NCBI GenBank assembly: GCA_963854835.1
Contig: OY978525.1
Span: 92,098,136 to 92,162,135, forward strand
Origin: Megamerina dolium
Taxonomy: Eukaryota; Arthropoda; Insecta; Diptera; Megamerinidae
Reading direction: 5' to 3'
DNA length: 64,000 nucleotides
Shown: in pieces, positions 24,286 through 35,371 of the stretch
Layout of the letters: the number at the start of each line of letters is the position of its first letter
Position numbering within the stretch: the stretch's first letter is position 1
The notes under the pieces: model-generated
Database searches by the model: none
What the model was told of the DNA's origin: nothing
What the model saw: only the letters and a program-made list of their open reading frames with translations
Made by a program: the position numbers and the translations under genes

Positions 24286-25190
24286 TTATAACATTCAGTT
24301 GTAACAGTTTCGCCATTTTCCAGAATCTGATAGTAACTAACTCTCTTCTAACCCCAATAGACACACAGCAAAACTTCCTTTGTATGAATCTACGGTTTTG
24401 CAACCGATGTCGATGATCGCACCAGGACCAACCAATACTTTTCTACGTTTAGAATTGTCGTATAGTAAGTACTTTCCATTTCCCGTTGTGATTTTGTGCA
24501 AAAAACTATTGTTTTTGTACCGAGAAAGCAATATTATGTAGTTCTCAGTTCTCCAATTTATCTCCTTTTGGAGGAAGCTATTGCATGCAATTGACCTGAA
24601 TTGAAAAGGGCAAATTGGATGCGTTTAATGCAACCCACTCCATCATAGAGGGCTCATTTGTACATCTATTTTCTCGATATGGAAAGGATTAATTCATGAC
24701 CTTTCCCTACTAAGTTTCTTTGATTAATATTGGTTTTTCTTAAATTACGCCACTGGTTGTTTATAACATTCAATTGTAACAGTTTGGCCATTTTCCAGAA
24801 TCTGATAGTAACTAACTCTCTTCTAACCCCAATAGACACACAGCAAAACTTCCTTTGTATGAATCTACGGTTTTGCAACCGATGTCGGTGATCGCACCAG
24901 GACCAACCAATTTTTTTCTACGTTTAGAATTGTCGTATAGTAAGTACTTTCCATTTCCCGTTGTGATTTTGTGCAAAAAAAAAATATTATTTTTGTACCG
25001 AGAAAGCTAATTTATTCGATACTCAATTCTCCAATTTTCCTCCTTCTGGATGTTTCCCATTGCATGCAATTGAACTGAAATTGAAACCGGCAAATTGGAT
25101 GAGTTTAATGCAACCACCTTCATCATAGAGAGCTCATTTTTACTCATTTGACCCTTCCCTATTAAGTTTCTTCGAAAAATATTGATTTTT
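24286..25190. repeat. Tandem duplication, period 475 bp
   Basis: TTATAACATTCARTTGTAAC begins each copy at 24286 and 24761. Most of the next 430 bases match closely, including a 70-base stretch almost without change. The duplication lies inside the mariner relic. Confidence 0.85.
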
Positions 25191-25257
25191 CTCTCTTTCT
25201 TTCTTTCTCATTACCAACACAATTGACCGATCTGTGCCTAAAATGGTCCTCCCTACG

Positions 25258-25287
25258 GAGAACAGCTATACTATATGAGCTGTTCTC
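25258..25287. repeat. Perfect 10-bp hairpin
   Basis: GAGAACAGCT (25258-25267) and AGCTGTTCTC (25278-25287) pair around a 10-base loop. Confidence 0.8.
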
Positions 25288-25289
25288 TG

Positions 25290-27796
25290 TATCACTATGA
25301 AGTGGCCGTCAATTTATACATTTTTTCATAATATTATTACAAAACAGGAAACAAGAAAAATTTAAGAAGCCTTCCTGTGAATGCAAAAATTATTTCGAAG
25401 AAAGTGGCGCTTATCACATTCTGATCATTAGTTTTTGAAAAATGTACAATACAAATATAACAATCAACTTATTCCTTAAAAACTTTAAAAAATTGGGAGT
25501 AATTATCAATTTACCACAACATAATTTTTAACATTACGTGTATTTTCAATTTCAATAATTATTTTTGTTCTTAAATTTTTTTTTTTTTTTTTTGTGATGA
25601 TATTCACCATCTTTCTGTGTTTCTCAAAACAAACTATTTCTATAACAGCAGTATTTCCTCATCTACAGAAACCTTGTAGTTAGTTCTCCATTTTACTACA
25701 GACATACATAATTATCCATTTGGTGGCGTCTACTCTCTGAGGTTACTTAGTAGCGTTTGAAATTATTATATTTACTTACGTAATTATGTTCAATGTGAAA
25801 TGTAAAGGTTAGAGAGAACATTATAGAAGGTAATATCTCCTGTTACCTAAACAAATTATTTACATTGCACCTTACTGAAAATATGCTATCTCTTCCGAAC
25901 CCGACTATTATCGGCTTCTTCAAAGGAAAACGTAAAGCTGACCTTAGGAGTGCAGGTGCAAAATGTGAATTTAACACGACCGTCTGTTTGAGACAGGCAA
26001 AAATTACATTGGAATTTAAGGGTATAAAAAATAAGGATACCGAAGAATTTTGCTTTGTGAAAAAAAAATTTTTTTGTTATTTAATTTTAAAACACAAAAT
26101 ACCATTTTTTTGTTGTTTCATCAAAATCCTTTTCCTTTTAAGCAAACAAAACCTAATGTTTGATCATAACAGCCAATTATATCAGTGCAAGTGGATATAC
26201 TGTTTAGAATCATCATTAGAAACACTATTTACTAGATTGTTAGGAAACTATATAGAACAAACCGCATATCCGTAGGCATCAGTTATTTGGTATTTATTAC
26301 CCATCAGCGGTAATGTATGGTATGTTTTGTATGGCTCAACTCTAATTTCAATGTTTTAGAGCTGTACATTTTAACATTAAATGGGAAATTTGCTCAATAA
26401 TGAATTAAAACTTGTAGTGCAATTAACAAATGTTAGAATTGCCATTAGGACAACAAGCTACAGTGTAGACTATATATCAAGCACTGCACTGCATACACAA
26501 TTTGTTGCTTTTATTCTATGCTATATCAAAACGTGTCATATACACATCATCACCATCATCATGCAGCCATTGGCGTCCCCTATTAAGCATAGCGCCTCAT
26601 TTAAATATCCTTTTCCTATACATGCAATATTATTGTTAAACTAATCTGACTTCCATGTAATGTCACAAAAATTATCATAAATTGAAGTAACTACACATAA
26701 AATATACTAGTATATTTATTTACATTGCGTGTCGACAACAATTCCCGTTCAGCTGACAAACATTTTAGCAACAATGAAATCTCACTGCTGGAGAAAATTT
26801 ATGATTTTCGTTTGCAAATTTGAAGTAATAAATTTTGCTACATTTTTTAACTTGTCTTTGGCAAAGCACAAAAAAAAAATATTTCTTTGTAATTGAGAAT
26901 GTTGTAAGAAATACTAGAACAGCAGGCTATCTGTTGTTACCAAAGATAAGCGAATTACAATGCAAGTATATATAAAATTATATACTTATCGCATGACATG
27001 CACATAGCACCTACAAGTACTTACATTCTAATTACAGTAAAAAAGAAATATAAAATTTATTATGTAAAATACAACTTCTTCATTCGAATGCTAAAATTGT
27101 CAAATAAATTTGAATAGCTTTCATTATCAGCAAAAGATTTAAATTTTCATGGGCCAAGGTTATCTATCGCCAAATATAGAATGAACTATTTATAGTATGT
27201 GGTACCTAAATTTGAAATGTGTTATGAAAAAAAAATTAAATAAATTGAATGTGTGAAGAGAAGAGAAAAGAAATCTCAACAGAAACCAAAAACTAATGAA
27301 CTCAATTTAAGCTCCCTACTTTTTCTCTCACAACACTGATAACACGATTCGAGATTTTTAAACAAATAACGACATAACTTTCAAATGACACAGATTGTAT
27401 ATAAAAAACAACAACTAAGATAGATATAATGATAAAAATCAAATACCTACGTATCGTAGGTAAGTTGGTAAGCCAGTAAGTAGAGAAATCATAAAGTATG
27501 AACAGGAATACTTGAAAAGTGCAAAACTTTTTTAATGAAAACTTAAACAGGCAGAAACGTACTACTATTAAAAGTAAATTTACAAAAGTAGCAACAACAA
27601 CAAACATAAGTATAAAATAGAAAAAATTTTTTTTTTTTAATAAACACTTACATCAGCGTTGCATGATAAGATACACACCATATGGTGGTATATTACATAG
27701 AATTTTTTAACTTTACTTATAAACGTTAGTGTGTATATGTACATATTTACATACTTCAAGTTCAAGTCGACTAAGTACGAGTAAATAAATATTTGT

Positions 27797-27827
<31 letters not shown>

Positions 27828-28790
27828 CTTACTTACTTATATTTACTATTTATACCATGTACTAGAATGTAATAAAAGTGCGCATGCGATGAAATTTATT
27901 GGACATTGGCAACTGGAGACCTGTTGCTAAATACAAAAGGGATTGTAGATGTAGCAACTATTTAATATTTTACATAGAGAAGCCATTAGAAAAGAATTTC
28001 AGTAATGTTCTAAATTTCACTTTCGATCGAAATCGATTTTACCAGTTTACTCTTCATTCTGTAATGCAATTATTGAGGTGTGAGGTGTAATCATTTGTGC
28101 TCATGAAATTATTCTCACATATCAACAATTGAATAATGTAATAGTGATTAGTATTTCTGGAAAAATTTACAAATCATTTTCAATCGAAAATACAATTCAA
28201 AATATGCCTTTATGAATTAGGGAAGTGAGAATAATGAACCGAAAATAGTATTCATTTAAAAATATTTGATGAAAAATTAAATGCCTACAAATGTCATAAG
28301 TGGTATAGAACACTACTGAGTAAAAATACAGCATTACAGACTTTGCACGTTTTAAGTATTACCATTAAAATTCATATTTATACATATTTAATTTTGTTTT
28401 TCTGTTTCTACTCAGACATAAAAGTGATTGTTTGGCTTTACATTTTTGATCAGACATAGAAAAATATAATTTATTATTTTTAATAATAATAGCATTTTTT
28501 TTTTTGTAAAATAAAAATATCTTTTCAAACGCTATTTTATACAATTTAAACTATAAAATATCTAAAAAAAAAAAACAAAGTAGCAAGAAATCACTTTATA
28601 CCAAGTGGTTGTTCTTCTAGTAAAGATGTTTTATAAAAGCTTCATTAAATGTATTCCATATTATTTAATATATAATATGTAGTATTCAATGAGTAGTATT
28701 CCAAAAAAATATATGTAGTACAAAAGAAATCCATAATTTTTACGTTTATTTCAAGAATTTAGTTAATTTCGGATTATTCGATTGAGGTCA
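25290..28790. other. AT-rich spacer
   Basis: No gene is supported. The longest frame, 25865-26275 on +, has no ATG at its edge, turns hydrophobic and AT-driven in its second half, and matches no family I know. An (AC)14 microsatellite is at 27801-27828. Confidence 0.45.
27801..27828. repeat. (AC)14 microsatellite
   Basis: Fourteen AC units, followed by ACTT units. Confidence 0.95.
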
Positions 28791-28799
28791 AATAAGCAG

Positions 28800-29110
28800 T
28801 GTTTAGTGTTTTTTAATTTGTTGCCATTTTAAATAAAGGTAACTTCGTAATGCCTCTTTCATAAAACCCTGGTCCATGTTGGCAAAAAATTTATTTTCAC
28901 ATTTGGTGACAGGTCTGGAGTATAAGGTGGATAAATCAAAACTTCACAGCTAAGTTCCTGCACTTTATGGCGAATAACTGTGGAGGTAGCCTGGCGTTGT
29001 CCTGAAGAAAAATTCTTACCTTTTGGGGTAAACCGCTAGGTTCAAGCGGTCCTATTGTTGAGGACCGGATTTAGTGTTCAGCCATATAGAAGTACCTCAT
29101 TTTAGCTTTC
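28800..29110 (-). pseudogene. Mariner-like transposase relic
   Basis: Reading leftwards from about 29025, the - strand gives FLQDNAR (second catalytic Asp block), then KVQELSCEVLIYPPYTPDLSPN, the third-Asp region of mariner transposases. Frameshifts lie between the blocks and nothing complete remains. The N-terminal half is not recognisable in 29110-29500. Confidence 0.58.
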
Positions 29111-29940
29111 GCAAAACCTTATATTGTTCAAATTTGCAAAATTGTAAATTGTAATGAATTTTCCTTTGTTAACTTCCATATTTCTCACAACACAACTTCC
29201 AACTGGATCAATCAAAAACTTTATAATATCTTTTTACTACAGAATGTCAATTTCCCAACGAGGATAATTCTTAAGTTTTTTTAACAATATTCTATATGTA
29301 TATTACTAAAAAAATAGCGAAAATTAAGTAATTACCGTAATTAAGTTTTTCTTAATATTTCTTAATTTTCAACACAGTTTTCAATTGGACGGTGGAAATT
29401 AATTTTGAGAGTCCAGAGAAATTACTGCTATATATCTGAAGGCTGGACTCACCAATCACCAATATCACCATTGATTTGTTTATATTAGCTTTCAGAAACA
29501 GCTCGATGGCCCTCGTCACGACCTCTTGGATATTTTTAATGTAATTATAAAAAATCTAGAATTATTAACACAACCAATTGCTCAATCGCAATCAGAAGAA
29601 TTAGGAACATATTGAGCGCTTACATTCTATTTACACCTTTATTTATAATCTAAAAATAATCGCAATTATTATTTTTCGTAAGTAGGAGAAAGATTCTGTT
29701 TTCATATAATATTTTATTGTTCCCTCGGCTAACGCACAACTACGAAAATATTTTTCTTTGGTACATACTATATGTACAAACAGAAATATTTTCCTAAGGA
29801 GGCATATTAACATATAGGTAAAGGCTGCGATGAGTCCTTTTGTAAAACTTGCCTTTAAAAAAATGTTACCATCGGAAGATTTACCAATTTAAAAATATTT
29901 TTTTTTTTATATTTTATATATATTTTATATTTTTTTTTAT
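29110..29940. other. AT-rich spacer
   Basis: No gene is supported. The left part could contain unrecognisable N-terminal mariner sequence. Poly(T) and TTTTATAT runs at 29895-29940 border the tRNA-like unit. Confidence 0.4.
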
Positions 29941-29941
29941 A

Positions 29942-30012
29942 AAATCGAACTCACGGCCTACACCTCAAACATTGATGATCAACTTACTAATCAACTGAAC
30001 TACAAAATCCAC
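29942..30012 (-). repeat. tRNA-like unit, possible second SINE family
   Basis: On the - strand the unit reads GGATTTTGTAGTTCAGTTGA, with an A-box-like TAGTTCAGTTGA, and about 40 bases later GAGTTCGATTTTAT, a B-box match. An A/T-rich tail of about 70 bases follows. It is not the same sequence as SINE copies A-E. The stems are too mismatched for a working tRNA. It is either a tRNA pseudogene or the head of another SINE. Confidence 0.45.
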
Positions 30013-30019
30013 TCCATAT

Positions 30020-31960
30020 GACATATACCAAGATATTTAAAAATTTTTAATATATCAAAAATATATCTCTCACTAGGCATATCTCTCACTAATTTCTACA
30101 AATTATAATTGGCATACATGGCATGACATGGCATTGCAATGGTGGATTGATATGAAAAAGTTGATTAATTAAATATGAAATTTATTCGACACGTGCGCAG
30201 AAAAAAATAGCCTTATACTTATATGAATGTTTTTGTTGTTTTTTACCTACTCTGGGTTATACACAAATCCGGTTTAATTAAGTCTGCAGCAATATTGTAT
30301 GCATGTTATGAACTAATGCATACTACATAGTATGCAGCATGTTGCATAAATAATAATTATACACATACATATACACATGTACACTTAAAAATGCGAATTT
30401 ATTTTTATTGTTATTCATTCATTTTTGTTTTTGTTAATATTCTATGATTCTTGCTTTCAACATCGATGATGATTGACATTATCGTATGTGATGGGTGTTG
30501 ATTGTTGTGGCGCGTTGATTGCAACACGGTCGACGCACATGTGGCTTATGTCCAACAAATTTGTTCACCTATGTTTGTGAAATGTGTACATGCATTGTAA
30601 AGTACATACATATGTTAGAGTTTAAATAAAAACTGCAACAACAATGCCAACAAAAACCGGCAAAATCTGCCTGTTTGCATTAGTCAAGCAAGTGTAGTCA
30701 CATATTTATGCATATTGATGATGATTATGGCATATAACCGTACGTAAAAATGCTTCTCATGATGATGATGACGATGATGATGCAGTTGGATGCAATGTAA
30801 TTAAGATTTTCTGTTAATAAATGATTTTTGTTTACAATACATGAAAAATGCATTAGAAAAATGCTCATAATTTTATTCATTCTTGATTTTTGTATATTTT
30901 TCTTGTTGTTTTTATATTGTATTAAGTACGTATATTGATGATGTTGCGGTTATAGGATGGCTGCATTTTGTATTGCAAATATAAGAGCATACATAAGTGT
31001 GTGCTTTTCATAATTTTTATTTTTATTAGCAATAATTTTATGATATTCACTATTTTCAACACAGCTTGTGACATTTTAATTAACATTTTCGTGGAGTTTA
31101 GAAAATTTATTAATAAAATTCAATTACAATGTCATGAAATTACGGTTAAAACGTTAAGATTTTTCCTATTTAATGATATACAAAATTGAATCTACTTATA
31201 GAGATATTTTGAAAGAGAATAAAACAAAACAAAACACCACATTTTCCCTTGCTCAAGTCTTTAAGAAAATTCTTATGCAAAAATCATTAAAAGTCATTTA
31301 AAGAAATATTTAAAGCATACTTACCATAGCACACACATTGTAACATATAATGTACAATTACGTCAAAATATTGATTGACGTTTTAATTTTGCAAAAAACC
31401 AACAAACAGGCAATAAGTAGTACAAGTAAAAGCTTTAGAGGAAACGGCAGAAAATTAATTTCGCAGCTGCCAAAAAAATTAGTCGCATCAGAGTCGCACA
31501 CAGCAACAGTAACAGTGTGGAAAAAGAAAAACTGAATTGGAAAATGAAATTATATTTAAAAATAATATTTAAAAGGAAATTGCTTTCGAAATGCTAAAAC
31601 TCACTCACCCTACACTATGACAGACATACTAGATGTTCGCAAAACCACATGAAGGCATACCGTAATGAAGGCAGCTGCGGTGTTCATCTGATGATATCTA
31701 TTCTCATACTCATTCATTCATTCATTCATAAATAAAATAGATTAGGTGTATAAGTTTCAGTTCGATAACCTTACAATTGCGTGCACGAAGCATGAAAATA
31801 TAAGTACATACGGAAGCTTACTTTTGTGTGACAGGATTTTCATTCGATTCGGTTCATTATTAAAATTCATTATTAAACTCATTAGTTTTTAGGGATTTTC
31901 GTTAGATGGTGAAACTTGCACATTTACTATATGACTATACTGTAACTATATTTATTTAAA
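30020..31960. other. AT-rich spacer
   Basis: No gene is supported. A GAT repeat lies at 30759-30782, a somewhat less AT-biased patch with unique sequence at 30470-30600, and a CATT run near 31710-31728. Confidence 0.45.
30759..30782. repeat. ATG/GAT microsatellite
   Basis: Eight near-perfect trinucleotide units with one GAC interruption. Confidence 0.85.
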
Positions 31961-32760
31961 GCGCCATTGTTAGGCTTTGGTTGACGAATTAAGCGCTTTC
32001 AAACATTTAAAAGCCATGGGGAATGATTCAAAAACCGAGAGATGTTGAACGTCGACTTTTCACGTGTAAACAATTACTACAACGGAAAAACATCGTCACT
32101 GGTAATGAAAAATGGATCCCTTACGATAACTCGAACCGAAAAAAAATAATACTTCATACCCGGCCAACCATCAACATGAATTTCTAAGCGGAATATTCAT
32201 AATGACAAGCTCATGCAAGCACATGCTCTGTATTTGGTGGAATCAGCTCGGTGTTGTTTATTTGGAGCTATTAGGTTAGGTTAGGTTATGGGGCTGCCCT
32301 CTCTCTGAGAGAACACACTTAGGCCAGAAAAGCCCATTGTGATACCACCGAGCTTCTCTTCCAATACTGTTGTGCGTGATTTGAAGCTGTTAAAATCGAA
32401 CAAAACCAGCACCGATGGCCTTTATCGAACACAATTGATGCATTTGAGCCGAGCATTGAAGCAAAAATGGCCACAGTACCTCGAGAGATACGACAAAGTA
32501 ATTTTTCAACATGACAATGCTCAAACATACTTAGGAACGCTGGAATGAGAAGTCCTTCCCCACCTATCATATATCCCCGATATTGCTGCTTCTGCCTGGA
32601 ATAACAGCGCTTACGAAGAAGCCAAAAATTGAGTCGATTCATGGATGGCCTCAAAACATGTCGACTTCTTTCGAAAGTATGAAAATACCAATATTTATTG
32701 TCCAAATCATACTTTCACTAGATTGCGAAGAGCTTATTTTATCGTTGCACATTCAACACG
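31960..32760 (+). pseudogene. Mariner transposase relic, interrupted
   Basis: The order of motifs is normal for a mariner: RKNIVTGNEKWIPYDNSNRK (first catalytic region, with Asp replaced by Asn), GVVYLELL-like, then after a 105-bp insertion LLKSNKTSTDGLYRTQLM, LSRALKQKWPQY, VIFQHDNAQ (second Asp kept), EVLPHLSYIPDIA (third-Asp region) and EEAKNWVDSWMASKHVDFF. Several frameshifts and stops are spread along it, and the N-terminal DNA-binding part is not recognisable. It is dead and old. The insertion falls between the codons for the ELL block and duplicated 14 bases of it. Confidence 0.8.
32274..32378 (-). mobile_element. Chimeric SINE fragment with LINE 3' tail
   Basis: Read on the - strand, the first 30 bases (ACGCACAACAGTATTGGAAG...) are the same as the 3' body of SINE copies A-E. 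The rest (GGTATCACAATGGGC.. to CATAACCTAACCTAACC) matches the 3' end of the LINE relic at 57165-57712. Fourteen-base target duplicates with two differences flank it: ATTTGGAGCTATTA at 32260-32273 and ATTTGAAGCTGTTA at 32379-32392. So one retrotransposition event inserted a SINE body joined to a LINE tail. Confidence 0.75.
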
Positions 32761-33397
32761 AGTGACTTCATATTTACAGCAATTATCGCGCTGACAAATA
32801 CTCCACACATGGTTAAATTTACTCAAATTGTATTTCTGATGATAACAATAATACTATTTCATACTACTTACAACCTCTACCTATGGGTGTTACAAATGAA
32901 AGCACATACGCAATATGCCTCTGTGGATGTAGGAAAAATAAAAATACGACATTTAATTTGCATACATATATGTAATATAATAATAATATAATATAAGTTT
33001 TTAATATGTTATTTTCCCTTTTCTTTCTTTTGGTTCTTTCATTTTATATTCCAATTCATTTCATAAATCCTTTTATTTCAATTTTTTGTTTGTCTTCTTT
33101 TTATTTATGGTTATTACAAACATACTACATACATTTGGGCACATGGCCAAATTATAAATTGCAGAAAGCGTTTAAATTGAAATACATTTTTTTTGGCCTA
33201 TACAAATACAAACGTAATTGAATGCAAGTGTGTATGCGTATTATTTATATTCTCTCTACACATATATGTGTATAACAAAGACATAAATATTGGCAAAATT
33301 CATTTATATATTGTACTTATTATATTCTCACTCAGGTAAATGGTATGTGATGCTAGCAATTAGATTTGTAAATATTTTAACATCGTAAGCTTTTTTT
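32760..33397. other. AT-rich spacer
   Basis: No gene is supported. Pyrimidine-rich and AT-rich low-complexity sequence. Confidence 0.5.
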
Positions 33398-35167
33398 ATA
33401 CCCTGCATAATGCAATATGCAAGGTATATTCATTTCGGTCAGATGTTTGTGTCCACTTGAAGGAATCTCCGGAGATATAGATATAGATATATATTCGTGA
33501 TCAGCGTCGCTTAAAATTTCGATTTAACGATGTCCTTCCGTCCGTCCGTCTGTCTGTCACCTGGCTGGTTCGCACGATAACTTCAGTAAATATTGAGCTA
33601 TTTCGACGAAATTTAGCACAAGTAACCAATGATCCAAGGGTACGGAGGGGATTGATATTGGGCATGATTGGTCAATAGCCACGCCCACACCAAGCATTCA
33701 AAGCGACTAACCTCGGAATTTTCAAAATCTTTAACTTGCTATAACTCACATACTATACCACTTGGGACAACAATATTTGGCACATAGTGTTATATTATAC
33801 TACTATATTACGTCGCTAAAAATGGGTGTGCCACGCCCACTCCTTCATGGGTCTCCCATACAAAGTCGAGGGAATTAAACTAAAACTTTTAAGCTCCATA
33901 ACTTGCAAACTATTCAGCGTACAATAACGAAATTTAAGGTATGAATTAGTATTGTACGAGCAACTAGACTCACAGGAAATGGGCGCACCATGTCCACTGT
34001 TTATCGTAGCCCCCATACAAATTTTAAATTGAAACAGCTGTAACTTCGGCAATCATCCGTCTAGAATAACCATAATTGACACTTAAATTAATATCGTAGT
34101 CGGAAATAATCTGGCAGAAATTCAGTGTGCCACGCCCACTCCTTCATGGGTCTCCCATACAAAGTCGAGGGAATTAAACTAAAACTTTTAAGCTCCATAA
34201 CTTACAAACCATTTAGCGTAGGACAACGAGATTTAAGGTATGGATTAGTATTGTAGGAGCAACTAGGCTCACAGGAAATGGGCGCACCATGCCCACTGTT
34301 TATCGTAGCCCCCATACAAATTTTAAATTGAAACAGCTGTAACTTCGGCAATCATCCGTCTAGAATAACCATAATTGACACTTAAATTAATATCGTAGTC
34401 GGAAATAATCTGGCAGAAAATCAGTGTGCCACGCCCACTCCTTCATGGGTCTCCCATACAAAGTCGAGGGAATTAAACTAAAACTTTTAAGCTCCATAAC
34501 TTACAAACCATTTAGCCTAGGACAACGAGATTTAAGGTATGGATTAGTATTGTAGGAGCAACTAGGCTTACAGGAAATGGGCGCGCCACGACCACTGTTT
34601 ATCGTGCAAAATGAGTGAAATTCTTTTAAATTGAAATAGCTGTAACTTCTGCATCCTTCTGTCTAGAACAATTATAATTAATACTTCGGCTAATATGGTA
34701 TTCTAAAATTATCTAAAAAAAAAACAAAATGCCACACACTTCTTAATGGAGCATCCATACAAAATTTGGAAGATTAAAAAAAATTTAAACCGCTATAACT
34801 TACGAACTATTCAGCGTAGGACAACCAAATTTAAGGAGTGGATTGATATTGAAAAATTAATTAGATATACAAGAAGGAGGTAAGCCACGCCCACTTTTTA
34901 TACAGCTTCCGTACAAAATCTCGGATTTATCTTAAACATTAAAACACCCATAACTTACTAAATAATACGCCTAGGTCAACCCATTGCAACCTAGGTAGTT
35001 TAGTATTATAAGCAGAAATTATTCCTCAAAAATTGGTGAGGTAGCCTGGTTTTTAATGTAGCTCCTATACAAAGTAGTGGAAGAAAGGATGGATATACGA
35101 GCAAACTTTTTATATATACCTCTACATATGCAGGGTATAATTTGGTCGGCCTTAGCCGACTGTAAGG
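33398..35167 (+). mobile_element. mini-me / Helentron-type element, copy 1
   Basis: The 5' end ATACCCTGCATAATGCA folds on itself (33398-33427). Then come a TA-rich proto-microsatellite (33474-33498), a conserved GATCAGCGTCG core, a GTCY microsatellite (33532-33558), and 299-bp internal tandem units. The 3' end has CAGGGTATAATTTGG, a perfect hairpin GTCGGC-CTTA-GCCGAC (35145-35160) and the tail TGTAAGG. The TA-core-GTCY arrangement is that of mini-me / DINE-1 type repeats of Diptera, now seen as non-autonomous Helentron relatives (family knowledge). No protein is encoded. T runs flank it, and no clear target duplication is visible. Confidence 0.65.
33831..34727 (+). repeat. 299-bp tandem units inside mini-me copy 1
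   Basis: CCACGCCCACTCCTTCATGG starts units at 33831, 34130 and 34429, exactly 299 bases apart. Units 2 and 3 are nearly identical, while unit 1 and the trailing partial unit are more diverged. Each unit contains several CATACAAA and CACGCCCA words. Confidence 0.9.
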
Positions 35168-35371
35168 CCATTTTTATTATAGTATTTAGGTACGGTGTGA
35201 GTTGCATTATTGAAATTAAAAGTGAAATTCAGTTTCTTTTTTTTTTTTTTATTTATACACATATTAGATTTATTTTCATTTTTTATAAAGTGCATACTGA
35301 GAAGCCTTTGATATACATACGTAATAAGTTACTTACTTACTTATGTGGCCATAACAACCGAATATCGATTT

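Larger units (their letters stand above)
23690..25200 (-). pseudogene. Mariner relic with internal tandem duplication and MITE
   Basis: Read right to left, the - strand shows the middle of a mariner transposase twice (24286-24740 and 24761-25190): FLHKITTGNGKYLLYDNSKR and SYKGSFAVCLLGLE, which align with the family block TGDEKWIHYDNPKR. Beyond the MITE at 24106-24285 the same protein continues as QQQIIKLTDILNEKY, then a HDNAR-like block, LSWEILRYEMYSSDLLPSAY and RKWFD. The first catalytic Asp is changed to Asn-Gly, and many frameshifts are present. It is an old, dead copy. The two halves read in the correct order once the MITE and the duplication are set aside. Confidence 0.72.

Noticed and set aside
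25865..26275. 136-codon open frame
   Set aside because: It lacks an ATG at its left edge and has a poly(A/T)-driven second half. No motif was recognised.
27302..27607. 101-codon hydrophobic frame on the - strand
   Set aside because: Composition-driven Phe/Ile/Val-rich translation of AT-rich DNA, with no recognisable topology or homology.
32271..32288. TTAGG repeats as a telomere remnant
   Set aside because: The three units are the tail of a retroinsertion bounded by a 14-base target duplication, and Diptera lack TTAGG telomeres.
33816..34052. Frames of 70-85 codons in the mini-me elements (also 41528-41785, 42742-42960)
   Set aside because: The same peptide-like frames recur on both strands of tandem repeat units of a non-coding element and are by-products of the repeats.
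33831..34727. CRISPR-like array
   Set aside because: The units are 299 bases long with no short repeat/unique spacer pattern, and the genome is eukaryotic.
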